From assembly GCA_024244665.1 (NCBI GenBank), contig JAAEOI010000265.1, forward strand, positions 1 to 58,544: DNA of 58,544 nt, in the 5' to 3' direction. The translations under genes were made by a program, and so were the position numbers. Shown here one piece after another: positions 46,477 to 55,548 of the stretch. The stretch's first letter is position 1; every line of letters begins with the position of its first letter. Source of the stretch: Bacteroidota bacterium (lineage in GTDB: Bacteria; Bacteroidota; Bacteroidia; Bacteroidales; GCA-2748055). Below the pieces are notes generated by a model. The model was not told the DNA's origin. It ran no database searches and worked only from the letters and a program-made list of their open reading frames with translations.

Positions 46477-47196
46477 ATGGAGCTAACTAAAGAATTAGAA
46501 TTACAGATAGATCAGTGGAATAAAACACTGAAGGGGAAGAGCGCCGTAGAGGCAATTGGTTTTTTTCTGGAATACTTCGGTGAGAAGATGATTCTCTCCA
46601 CCAGCCTGGGGCTTGAGGACCAGGCACTCACTGATTTGGTGCTGGGGCAAAATCACGAGGTGGATGTGTTTACCCTTGATACGGGGAGGCTATTTCCGGA
46701 GACCTATGATCTGATTGCCCGTACAAATAAGCATTTTGGGATCCGTATGAAGACTTACTTCCCTGAAGCTGAAAAGGTGGAAGAGATGGTGGCCAAAAAC
46801 GGAATCAATCTCTTCTATGACGGGGTTGAGAAGCGCAAGATGTGCTGCGGGATCCGAAAGGTGGCCCAGTTGGCAAGGGCTTTTAAGGGAATGGATGCCT
46901 GGATCTGTGGACTCAGGAAGGATCAGTCAGTCTCACGTTTTTTCAAACACCTGGTTGAATGGGATGAGAACAACAAACTTGTGAAGATCAATCCACTTAT
47001 CGATTGGACGGAGAAGGAGGTGTGGGATTACATTAAGAAACACAATGTTCCTTACAACCTGCTGCACGACCGTGGATTTCCCAGTATCGGCTGTGAACCC
47101 TGTACCAGGGCCATTGAACCCGGCGAGGATATCCGCGGCGGAAGGTGGTGGTGGGAGAGTGAGCTTCACAAGGAGTGCGGTCTGCACAAAAGGTAA
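46477..47196 (+). CDS. cysH: Assimilatory adenylyl-sulfate (APS) reductase, [4Fe-4S] type
   Basis: A 239-aa cytosolic thioredoxin-dependent reductase of the CysH family that turns APS into sulfite for cysteine synthesis. The cluster-binding pattern C123-C124...C206-x2-C209 (KRKMCCGIRK, IGCEPCTRA) marks the APS-using type; PAPS reductases lack these cysteines. The catalytic cysteine C234 is in the C-terminal ECGLH. LSTSLGLEDQALT and FTLDTGRLFPETY bind substrate. It starts 5 bp after the preceding stop. The usual cysD/cysN or sat partners are not adjacent. It coexists with the unrelated AprBA enzyme in this window. Confidence 0.94.
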   Translation: MELTKELELQIDQWNKTLKGKSAVEAIGFFLEYFGEKMILSTSLGLEDQALTDLVLGQNHEVDVFTLDTGRLFPETYDLIARTNKHFGIRMKTYFPEAEKVEEMVAKNGINLFYDGVEKRKMCCGIRKVAQLARAFKGMDAWICGLRKDQSVSRFFKHLVEWDENNKLVKINPLIDWTEKEVWDYIKKHNVPYNLLHDRGFPSIGCEPCTRAIEPGEDIRGGRWWWESELHKECGLHKR

Positions 47197-48378
47197 TCAG
47201 CGGTCGATCACCCCTGATCCCAACAACTCCCCCTTGTCATACCATGCGGCGAACTGTCCGGGTGCAACACCTCTCTGGGCTTCATCGAATATAATGTACA
47301 TTCCCTTTTCGGTCATGTGAAGAGTTGCCTTCTGCAGGGGCTGCCGGTAACGTATCCTTACAAGGTAGTTGCGTATCTCGCCCGTTTTCATGACCAGGTC
47401 TTCACGGATCCAGTGGATCTCATCACTTTCTATATGCAGGCCGGGGCGGTAGAGTCCCGCGTGCGACTGTCCCTGTCCCACATAAATCCGGTTGTTCTTT
47501 ACATCGGTGGAGATGACAAAGAGGGGTTCCACTTTCCCTCCCACGTTCAGGCCCTTTCGTTGGCCCACCGTAAAGAAGTGGGCACCCTGGTGTTTCCCTG
47601 TCCAGGTTCCGGCCTCCCTGGTATAGAGCCAGGGTGAGCATAATTCATCCAGGTTTCCAGGCTCTCTCTTTTCCGTACTGTACTGCTCCAGATCACCGGG
47701 AATCTCGAAGATATTCCCCTCTTTGGCCTCCAGTTTCTGCTGCAGGAATACCGGCAGGTGGACCTTTCCAACGAAACAGATTCCCTGTGAATCCTTCTTA
47801 TCGGCCGAGGCCAGTCCCTGTTCCCTTGCGATCTTGCGGATCTCGGTCTTATGAAGATGGCCGATGGGGAAGAGGGTTCGTGCAAGCTGCTCCTGGGAAA
47901 GCTGGCACAGAAAGTAACTCTGCTCCTTGCCTGGGTCGTCACCGGCCAGAAGGTGGTGCACCCTTGTTCCGTCCACATCGGTGCTGCTCTTTTTACAGTA
48001 GTGCCCGGTGGCCACAAAATCCGGGTTGTATGCCTCTGCTGCTTTCAGAAAAGCATCAAACTTGATCTCCCGGTTGCAAAGCACATCCGGATTGGGCGTG
48101 CGCCCTTTCTGATACTCCGAGAACATATAATCGATAACCCGCTCCCGGTAGGGCTCGCTCAGATCCACTACGTGGAAATCAATCCCCAGTTTCCGGGCCA
48201 CCAGTTCGGCAAATACCACATCCTCATCCCACGGACAATCGGCGTCGATGACCCCGGTCTTGTCGTGCCAGTTGATCATGAACAAGCCGGTCACATGATA
48301 CCCTTGCTCTTTAAGCAGGTATGCAGCAACGCTTGAGTCCACACCTCCTGATAATCCGACTACCACCCTTTTTTCCAA
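47197..48378 (-). CDS. mnmA: tRNA-specific 2-thiouridylase
   Basis: A 393-aa enzyme that thiolates U34 of Lys, Glu and Gln tRNAs. The PP-loop is VVVGLSGGVDSSVAAYLL. The two catalytic cysteines are in NPDVLCNREIKF and DSQGICFVGK, and GTGHY-like VATGHYCKK, EQSYFLCQL and the late VGQRKGLNVGG are also typical. The length is normal. Its stop abuts the APS reductase stop (convergent), and its start faces addA across 82 bp. Confidence 0.96.
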   Translation of the reverse strand: MEKRVVVGLSGGVDSSVAAYLLKEQGYHVTGLFMINWHDKTGVIDADCPWDEDVVFAELVARKLGIDFHVVDLSEPYRERVIDYMFSEYQKGRTPNPDVLCNREIKFDAFLKAAEAYNPDFVATGHYCKKSSTDVDGTRVHHLLAGDDPGKEQSYFLCQLSQEQLARTLFPIGHLHKTEIRKIAREQGLASADKKDSQGICFVGKVHLPVFLQQKLEAKEGNIFEIPGDLEQYSTEKREPGNLDELCSPWLYTREAGTWTGKHQGAHFFTVGQRKGLNVGGKVEPLFVISTDVKNNRIYVGQGQSHAGLYRPGLHIESDEIHWIREDLVMKTGEIRNYLVRIRYRQPLQKATLHMTEKGMYIIFDEAQRGVAPGQFAAWYDKGELLGSGVIDR

Positions 48379-48460
48379 AGCATTGAATTTGGTGCAAAAA
48401 TATCAATTTTATTGGCATTTGAAGCAATGGGATGGACTTAGAAAGTTCTATATTTACCTA

Positions 48461-51400
48461 ATGTCCCCCCTTAAAATATACAAAGCTTCGGCCGGTTCAG
48501 GAAAAACCTTTGCTTTGACCCTGGAGTACCTGACCCTGCTGTTCCGGTATCCGGAGGCCCACAGGCACATCCTGGCAGTAACCTTTACCAACAAGGCTGC
48601 AGGTGAGATGAAAGAGAGGATACTGGACAAGCTGCATACTATTTCAAAGAGTTCTGTTTCAGAGCAGAGTGATGAGATGAAAAGGCTGGAGGAGGAGACT
48701 GGTCTGGCCCCGGAGCTTATTATTCGCCGTGCCGGGGCCCTGCTGAATGTAATTCTGAATGATTACTCAAGTTTCTCGGTGGGGACCATCGACAAGTTTT
48801 TTCAATCGGTGATCAGAGCTTTTACCAGGGAAATCGGGATTCAGCCCGGGTATAACCTGGAACTGGATACCCAGAGGGTGCTGTCTCTGGGGGTAGACCT
48901 GCTATTTAAGGATATTGCCGACCATGCGGCACTGCAAAGGTGGCTGATACGCTATGCGGAGGAGCGAATGGAGGAGTCACGCTCCTGGAATTTCAGGAAC
49001 GATATCATCGAACTGGGCATGCAGCTCTTCAGAGAATCATTCCAGGAGATGTTTACCGACTCCGACCTGGCCCTTCTGAACAGAGATAACCTGGAGAGCT
49101 TTCAGGGTGATCTTTTCAGGAGCGAGAAGAGCACCAGGGGAGAGATTGAAGCGCTCGGCCGCTCAGCACTCGACCATATTGCCCATCATGGAAAGAAGGT
49201 GGAGGACTTTAAAGGAGCAGGAAGGTCTCCTGCAGCACTGTTCACCATGGCTGCCAATGAAGGTGAGTTCAGGTATACCGAGGCCAGACTTCAGGCCATG
49301 GAGAATCCCGATAAGTGGCTGAAGAAAGATGCGGATTCCGTGATGGTCACATTGACCGGACAAATCCTGATGCCCCTGCTGCAGGAGATTTACCAGAAGC
49401 AGGTAGTGCTGAATACCATCCTGGCCATCAGGCAGAATTTTTATAACCTGGGCATCCTGGGCGATCTCAGGGAGAAGGTGCAGGAGTACCTCAAGGAACA
49501 TAACCTTTTTTTGATTGCCGATTCGAGCCGTTTTCTCCACGGAATCATCGGGGGCGGACAGGTTCCGTTTATCTATGAACGGACCGGCAGCAGGTTCAGT
49601 CATATCATGCTGGATGAATTTCAGGATACATCATCTTTCCAGTACGATAACTTTCGGCCACTGCTGGACAATGCCCTGGCTTCGGGCTTCGACAACCTTG
49701 TGGTAGGCGATGTGAAGCAATCAATTTACCGCTGGCGGAATTCCGACTGGAAGATTCTGGCATCGGACCTGGAAAGAGATTTCTCCCACCAGGAGGTCAA
49801 CAAGAAGACCCTGGAACACAACTACAGGAGCAGGGAGCAGGTGATCCGCTTTAATAATACCGTATTTCAGCTCACTCCCGAATTGCTTGCTGATGTGGTA
49901 GGTTCCGAATTGGATACTGCCGGTGTGAACAGGGAGGCGGCCCAGGAGGCGGTTGTGCGTTTCCGTGATGCATATGCTGATGCGGTCCAGCTCTTCCCTC
50001 CCGGAAAGGAGAGGAGCGGGGGGATGGTCCGGCTTGGTTTTTTCGACGATGAGCCCGATCTCACTTTCCGGGAGCAGGTGCTTTCGGTTCTGCCCGGTTG
50101 GATTGAGGAGATACAGGAGTCAGGGATTGAACCGGGAGAGATAGCAATCCTTGTCAGGACAAGGAGGGAAGGGATCATGGTGGCTGAGAAGCTGCTGGAA
50201 CATTCGAGGATCACCGGTGAGTCCCATAAGTTCAGGCTGATCTCAAGCGAATCACTACTACTTGCCCGTAACGATGCGGTCTCCTTGCTGATTTCTGCAC
50301 TTCAATACCTGGTCTATCCCGATGATCAACTGAATAATGCCCTGCTCAAATACCGGTGCCGGCAGTCAACCGACCCGGACAAAGGCACAGCCAACGGACT
50401 GTTTGACACCTCCCTTCCCACCGATCCATGGTTGCCCCCAGAGTTTGTGTCAGGGATAGCCCTGTTCCGTCAGATGCCACTGTTTGAATTGGTCGAAACA
50501 TTCATTGCTATCTTCGGACTTCATGAACAGGTCTGTGATCTGCCTTATATTCAGGCCTTCCAGGAGCTGGTTATCGAGCTTCAGAGGAGGGAATCAAAGG
50601 GAATTGCAGATTTTTTGCAATACTGGGAGCAACAGGGATCCAAAAAAGGAATCCAGGTGTCAGAAAATTCAAATGCCATCCGGATTCTTACCATACACCG
50701 TTCTAAAGGTCTGGAATTCAAAGCTGTTCTGATTCCTTTCTGTAACTGGGAGGTAACCACCGATCAGCGCAAATCCAATATTCTCTGGTGTGAAACAGCC
50801 GGTACTCCATTTGACAGGGTTCCCACCGTGCCAGTCAAATTCAACGGTGATATGAAGCATACCCTCTTTTCGGAATATTACTACCAGGAGAGGATGAAAG
50901 GCTATCTCGACAGCCTGAACCTGATGTATGTGGCCTTTACAAGGGCTGTGGATATGCTATTCCTGGGAGTTCCAGGACGCAAGGATGAGAAGCTGAGGAA
51001 TATAGGGGACCTGCTGAGTGGGATCATGGAGAAGGTTCCGGAAAGATCCCCGGCACTGGAACCACTGTTCACATACAGGGACGGGAATGTGCTCTCCATT
51101 GGAAGCCTTGATAAATATGAGAAGCCGGAGCGGGAGAAGGATCCCTGGCAGTTTAAAACCTACATCACCAATACAGGGAACAGGATGCTGCGCCTGCGCA
51201 TGCGAAGTGACTCATATTTCGTGGACGAGGAAGGGGTAAGCAGAAACGACCGGGTTTTCGGAAATATGATGCACATGGTCTTTTCCCGCATTGAATATGC
51301 GGATGACCTTGACAGGGTGCTGAACGGGCTTCTCAGGGAGGGGATTCTCTCTGTGAGGGACCGGCCGCAGATCAGGGAGAAGATAATTGACATGATATCA

Positions 51401-51703
51401 GGGGATCAGGTAAGAAGCTGGTTCAGGAAAGCAGAGGGCAGAAAGGTGCTTAATGAGAGGAGCATTATGGACACAGAGGGCAAGGTGGCGCGGCCCGATC
51501 GCGTCATGGTTGATCCCGGTTGTGTAACGGTGATTGACTTCAAATTCGGAAAGGGCGAGAGCGAAAAGCACCACTGGCAGGTCCGGCAATACATGGACCT
51601 GTTGCAGGAGATGGACCTGTTGCAGGAGATGGACAACAGCAGGGTAGAGGGCTACTTATGGTATGCCTCACTGGGTAAAATCATTCAAATCGGACATACA
51701 TGA
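48461..51703 (+). CDS. addA: AddA/RecB-like helicase-nuclease (UvrD family)
   Basis: A 1080-aa helicase-nuclease for double-strand-break processing, working with AddB. The Walker A motif is ASAGSGKTFALT (residues 9-16), then AVTFTNKAAGEMKERI (motif Ia), MLDEFQDTS (motif II), VGDVKQSIYRWR (III), ILTIHRSKGLEFKAVLIPF (V) and LNLMYVAFTRAVDML (VI). The C-terminal RecB-type nuclease has PDRVMVDPG and VIDFKFGKGESEKH. The start is ATG 48461 (MSPLKIYKASAG); the 26 earlier codons lack conserved features. It overlaps the radical SAM gene by ATGA. A six-residue tandem duplication follows the nuclease motif. Confidence 0.92.
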   Translation: MSPLKIYKASAGSGKTFALTLEYLTLLFRYPEAHRHILAVTFTNKAAGEMKERILDKLHTISKSSVSEQSDEMKRLEEETGLAPELIIRRAGALLNVILNDYSSFSVGTIDKFFQSVIRAFTREIGIQPGYNLELDTQRVLSLGVDLLFKDIADHAALQRWLIRYAEERMEESRSWNFRNDIIELGMQLFRESFQEMFTDSDLALLNRDNLESFQGDLFRSEKSTRGEIEALGRSALDHIAHHGKKVEDFKGAGRSPAALFTMAANEGEFRYTEARLQAMENPDKWLKKDADSVMVTLTGQILMPLLQEIYQKQVVLNTILAIRQNFYNLGILGDLREKVQEYLKEHNLFLIADSSRFLHGIIGGGQVPFIYERTGSRFSHIMLDEFQDTSSFQYDNFRPLLDNALASGFDNLVVGDVKQSIYRWRNSDWKILASDLERDFSHQEVNKKTLEHNYRSREQVIRFNNTVFQLTPELLADVVGSELDTAGVNREAAQEAVVRFRDAYADAVQLFPPGKERSGGMVRLGFFDDEPDLTFREQVLSVLPGWIEEIQESGIEPGEIAILVRTRREGIMVAEKLLEHSRITGESHKFRLISSESLLLARNDAVSLLISALQYLVYPDDQLNNALLKYRCRQSTDPDKGTANGLFDTSLPTDPWLPPEFVSGIALFRQMPLFELVETFIAIFGLHEQVCDLPYIQAFQELVIELQRRESKGIADFLQYWEQQGSKKGIQVSENSNAIRILTIHRSKGLEFKAVLIPFCNWEVTTDQRKSNILWCETAGTPFDRVPTVPVKFNGDMKHTLFSEYYYQERMKGYLDSLNLMYVAFTRAVDMLFLGVPGRKDEKLRNIGDLLSGIMEKVPERSPALEPLFTYRDGNVLSIGSLDKYEKPEREKDPWQFKTYITNTGNRMLRLRMRSDSYFVDEEGVSRNDRVFGNMMHMVFSRIEYADDLDRVLNGLLREGILSVRDRPQIREKIIDMISGDQVRSWFRKAEGRKVLNERSIMDTEGKVARPDRVMVDPGCVTVIDFKFGKGESEKHHWQVRQYMDLLQEMDLLQEMDNSRVEGYLWYASLGKIIQIGHT
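51593..51628 (+). repeat. 18-bp tandem duplication inside addA
   Basis: ATGGACCTGTTGCAGGAG is repeated exactly at 51593-51610 and 51611-51628, with a third partial copy (ATGGAC) after it. It adds six residues (MDLLQE twice) to the helix following the nuclease motif of AddA without breaking the frame. Confidence 0.95.
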
Positions 51704-52647
51704 CTTATCCCTGGGGCACAGAGAGGCGGCTGAATACATACAGCGACTATTTTCGCCGGGAATTTGGGAGCCGGGTACAGAAAATTACCATCGACGCAGG
51801 ATTCACCTGTCCAAACCGCGACGGCACATGCGGGACCGGGGGATGCACCTTTTGCGACAATAAAGCGTTCACACCCTCCTATAATGGGGCGGACAGGTCG
51901 ATTCGTGAACAGATCGAACAGGGTATGGAGTTTCACCGAACCCGGTACAGGAAAGCCTCACAGTATCTGGCCTATTTCCAGTCCTATTCTAACAGCTATG
52001 CTGATCTTGACAGGTTGAAACTGATCTACCAGGAGGCACTGGACATTCCCGGGATCGTAGGTATTGTTGTTGGTACACGGCCCGACTGTATGGACCGGGA
52101 GAAACTGGATTATTTCCAGGAGCTTTCACGGCAATGTTATGTGACTGTGGAATATGGGATTGAGTCACTGTTCGACCGTACCCTTGAGCGGGTAAACCGG
52201 GGACATGATGTAGAGAAAACAGCCTGGGCAATCAGGGAAACGGCTGCCAGGGGGATCCGGGTGGGCGGACATATGATCATCGGTTTGCCAGGTGAGACCA
52301 GGGAGGACTTTTTGACTTCGGCCGACCTCCTGTCGAGCTGGCCGTTGAATAATGTTAAATTTCACCAGTTGCAGGTGATTCACGGCACCGTCATGGCTCG
52401 GGAGTACAAAGAGAAGTCCGAAGATTTTCTTGAATTTGCAATGAACGAGTACCTGATACTGATGATGGAGATACTGGAACGGCTCAATCCCGATTTCGTG
52501 GTGGAAAGAGTAGCTGGGGAGGTCGCCCCGGGAATGGCCGTCCGCGAGGGTTGGGGCATCCGTTACGATGTCGTATTGCGCCGCTTTGAGGAGCTCCTTG
52601 AGGAGCACGACAGCTGGCAGGGAAAAAATTATAAACCGGAAGATTGA
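51700..52647 (+). CDS. TIGR01212 family radical SAM protein (YhcC/YtqA-like)
   Basis: A 315-aa radical SAM enzyme of the TIGR01212 group. The cluster cysteines are C37, C49 and C52 in FTCPNRDGTCGTGGCTFCDN, and the SAM-binding segments VTVEYGIESLFDRTLERVNR and GGHMIIGLPGETRED follow. The substrate of this family is not established as far as I know. It is embedded between addA (ATGA overlap) and addB (TGATG overlap), so all three are surely translated from one message. Whether this reflects a role in DNA repair or just packing is open. Confidence 0.92.
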   Translation: MTYPWGTERRLNTYSDYFRREFGSRVQKITIDAGFTCPNRDGTCGTGGCTFCDNKAFTPSYNGADRSIREQIEQGMEFHRTRYRKASQYLAYFQSYSNSYADLDRLKLIYQEALDIPGIVGIVVGTRPDCMDREKLDYFQELSRQCYVTVEYGIESLFDRTLERVNRGHDVEKTAWAIRETAARGIRVGGHMIIGLPGETREDFLTSADLLSSWPLNNVKFHQLQVIHGTVMAREYKEKSEDFLEFAMNEYLILMMEILERLNPDFVVERVAGEVAPGMAVREGWGIRYDVVLRRFEELLEEHDSWQGKNYKPED

Positions 52648-55511
52648 TGCAAGCCATTCTCGAAACACTGGCCAGGTACCTGGCGGAAGCTCATGAGGGG
52701 GAGTCGGACGAAACCCGGATTATCCTGCCCAACAGGCGTGCCGGGCTGTTCCTGCAGCGAAATCTGGCAAGGTACAATCGTTCTGTGGCCTGGGCTCCGC
52801 GCATCTACGCCATTAACGATTTCATTGACGAACTCAGCCAGCTTGAACCGGCCGATCCGGTCGAGTCTGTTTTCCTGCTTTACGACCTCTATAAGGATAT
52901 GAAGGAGGCTGCCGAACCGGTGGACGAGTTCTACCACTGGGGCGAAATCATGCTGCACGACTTCGATGAGATGGATAAGTACCTGGTGGATCCTGACCTG
53001 CTCTTCCGGAATATAGCCGACCTGAAGGAGATTGAGGAGCCGTTTGCCGGACTTGAGCCTTCGCAGCTCGCCTTTATCAGACAATTCTGGGAGGGTTTCT
53101 TTGCCGGTGATGATACCCCGGAGAAGAAACATTTCCTTGAGATGTGGAAGATACTTCCTCAACTTTATAGCAGGCTGCGTAGAGAACTCCATGATCGGGG
53201 AGAGGGTTACCAGGGTATGCAATACAGGGAAATCGCGGAAAGGATCGGTCTGAACACTATCCCCAGCCCCGGTGGCAGGATCATTATAGCCGGTTTCAAT
53301 GCGCTTAATGGTTGTGAAAAGAGGATATTCAGCTGGCTTCAGAAACATGAAGCGGAGTTATTCTGGGATTATGATCAACACTATATCGATGATCCTGGCA
53401 GTGAAGCGGGAAGGTTTATGAGGGATAACCTGCTAAATTACCCTCCAACGGCCAATCTTGAATCGTTCAATTCGATGCAATCGTCCAAGAAGATCAGGAT
53501 ATTTGAGCTTCCCACCGATCTGCTGCAGGCCAAAACGGTTCACCGGATCCTGGAGGAGCGGGAGCTGCCTGGGAATGCGGACAGTACCGATACAGCGGTT
53601 ATACTTTGTGATGAGGAGTTGCTGATGCCTCTTCTGATGTCGGTCCCGCAAAGCACAGGCGAGGTTAATGTGACCATGGGTTACCCCATGAAGAGCACCC
53701 CGGTTGCCGGTTTTACAGAGGCCCTGTTGAGAATGCAGAATAACAGTCGAAGGGCAAAGGATGGAACGGTCAGTTTCTATTACAAGGATGTTCAGTCCAT
53801 CCTGCTCCATCCCTACATGGAAAGAGCAGGAACCGGGACAGGGGACAGCCTGTTGGATGATATAACCAAACGGAACCTGATCCAGGTTGAGCAGGGTTTA
53901 TTTCATACCAGTTTCGAAAAAATGATTTTCCGGCAGGTTGAGGATTCGGATGACCTGATTGGCTATCTGAGAGAGATTTTTTTACATATACTCGAAATTT
54001 TTGCCACAGGTGAGGAGAAACTGCTGCCCGAACTGCACCGGGAGTTTGTTTTGAGGATACTGATTCATCTTAACAGGCTGGAGACGCTACTTTCTACACG
54101 CCCGGGAATACCCATCGCCATTTTTGAACGCCTTTTTCGGAAGGTGCTTTCGCTGATGCGGATTCCCTTCGAGGGCGAGCCCCTGTCCGGACTGCAGGTG
54201 ATGGGAATCCTGGAGACCCGGATGCTCGATTTCAGGCATGTGATCCTCCTATCCATGAATGAGGAGGTGATGCCCGCTTCCCAATTCAGGCACTCCTATA
54301 TCCCCTATGCCCTTCGTCTCGCCTTTGGGATGCCCTCCAGGGAGGATATGGATGGCATCTATGCATACTACTTTTACAGGCTGCTGCAGAGGGCCGAACG
54401 TGTCGATCTTCTTTACAACAGCACTTCCGAGGGGGTCCGCACCGGTGAGATGAGCCGTTACCTGCAACAACTGATCTTCAACCGGGGGGTTGAAGTCAGG
54501 CGTCCCGGAGTGGAGGTGATGGCACGGGAGCCAGTGCCTGTGGTGGTTCAACACTCCCCTGAAATTGATCAGAAGTTGGAGCTGTACACTACCCAAAGCG
54601 AAAGTAAGAAGTTTCTTTCTCCATCTGCTATTAATGCCTATATCGACTGCTCACTGAAGTTTTACCTGCGCTATATTGCCAGGATCGGCGAGCCCGATGA
54701 GGTGGAAGAGGAGATTGGTGCAGCCGGATTCGGTACAGTTGTGCATGAAACCATCCGGGAGTTGTATGAGGAGATTACGGCAGGAGGGAAGGGAGTAATT
54801 GAACGGGAAGCGCTGGAACAACTAAAAAATTCGGAGAGGATCGGGGAGGTGCTGACCAGGACCTTTATGGAGCATCACTACAAGGGGCGGAGAAACGCTG
54901 TTCCGGAGGGAAGGAACATTATCATTCTGAAGGTGATGCTGCGCTATTTGATAAAGATCATTGAGACCGATGAGCAAATTGCGCCCTTTGATCTGGTCTC
55001 GGCCGAGCTAACTTACCAAAGGGAGCTGGGAATAAACTGCGGAACGGAACTTAAGGTGATTCGCATCGGGGGGCTCATCGACAGGGTAGACCGGGTCGGG
55101 GAGGTGCTTCGCGTGATTGATTATAAAACCGGTAATGCACAGACAGGTTTTTCCAGCCTGGAGGCTCTGTTCAATGGATCGCTCTCCTCCAGGAACGGGG
55201 CTGCCCTGCAGACCCTTCTCTACTCATGGCTGGTACTTGGTAAGCATCCGGACGAGCAGGTATCACCAGGCCTTTACATCATGAAGTCGCTGTACGATTC
55301 TCAATTCGATCCAAGGCTTGTCATGGGCAGTCACAGCAATCGCGAAGTGATCGACTCATTTGCAAAGCTCGGGGAGAATTTTCTGGAACGCCTGGAGGAG
55401 ACGTTGATCCGCCTGTTTGATCCGGGGGTCGATTTTGCACAAACCGATAATGAATCCATATGTAAGTACTGCGATTTTTCCAAAATATGCAGCCGTCAGA
55501 CCATTGAATAG
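52647..55511 (+). CDS. addB: AddB-like PD-(D/E)XK nuclease subunit
   Basis: A 954-aa partner of AddA. The N-terminal part resembles an inactive UvrD-like helicase domain (RIILPNRRAGLFLQRNLAR, without a Walker A lysine). The C-terminal nuclease domain has GFGTVVHETIRELYEEI, LIDRVDRVGEVLRVIDYKTG (catalytic Asp and Lys in VIDYKTG) and AALQTLLYSWLV. Cysteines in AINAYIDCSLKFYLRY and at C939, C942 and C948 (ICKYCDFSKIC) are placed to bind the [4Fe-4S] cluster known for AddB nucleases. The start is ATG 52647, overlapping the previous stop by one base. Confidence 0.9.
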   Translation: MQAILETLARYLAEAHEGESDETRIILPNRRAGLFLQRNLARYNRSVAWAPRIYAINDFIDELSQLEPADPVESVFLLYDLYKDMKEAAEPVDEFYHWGEIMLHDFDEMDKYLVDPDLLFRNIADLKEIEEPFAGLEPSQLAFIRQFWEGFFAGDDTPEKKHFLEMWKILPQLYSRLRRELHDRGEGYQGMQYREIAERIGLNTIPSPGGRIIIAGFNALNGCEKRIFSWLQKHEAELFWDYDQHYIDDPGSEAGRFMRDNLLNYPPTANLESFNSMQSSKKIRIFELPTDLLQAKTVHRILEERELPGNADSTDTAVILCDEELLMPLLMSVPQSTGEVNVTMGYPMKSTPVAGFTEALLRMQNNSRRAKDGTVSFYYKDVQSILLHPYMERAGTGTGDSLLDDITKRNLIQVEQGLFHTSFEKMIFRQVEDSDDLIGYLREIFLHILEIFATGEEKLLPELHREFVLRILIHLNRLETLLSTRPGIPIAIFERLFRKVLSLMRIPFEGEPLSGLQVMGILETRMLDFRHVILLSMNEEVMPASQFRHSYIPYALRLAFGMPSREDMDGIYAYYFYRLLQRAERVDLLYNSTSEGVRTGEMSRYLQQLIFNRGVEVRRPGVEVMAREPVPVVVQHSPEIDQKLELYTTQSESKKFLSPSAINAYIDCSLKFYLRYIARIGEPDEVEEEIGAAGFGTVVHETIRELYEEITAGGKGVIEREALEQLKNSERIGEVLTRTFMEHHYKGRRNAVPEGRNIIILKVMLRYLIKIIETDEQIAPFDLVSAELTYQRELGINCGTELKVIRIGGLIDRVDRVGEVLRVIDYKTGNAQTGFSSLEALFNGSLSSRNGAALQTLLYSWLVLGKHPDEQVSPGLYIMKSLYDSQFDPRLVMGSHSNREVIDSFAKLGENFLERLEETLIRLFDPGVDFAQTDNESICKYCDFSKICSRQTIE

Positions 55512-55548
55512 GTTTTGCTATATTTATGTATCACAAAACAGGAATTGA

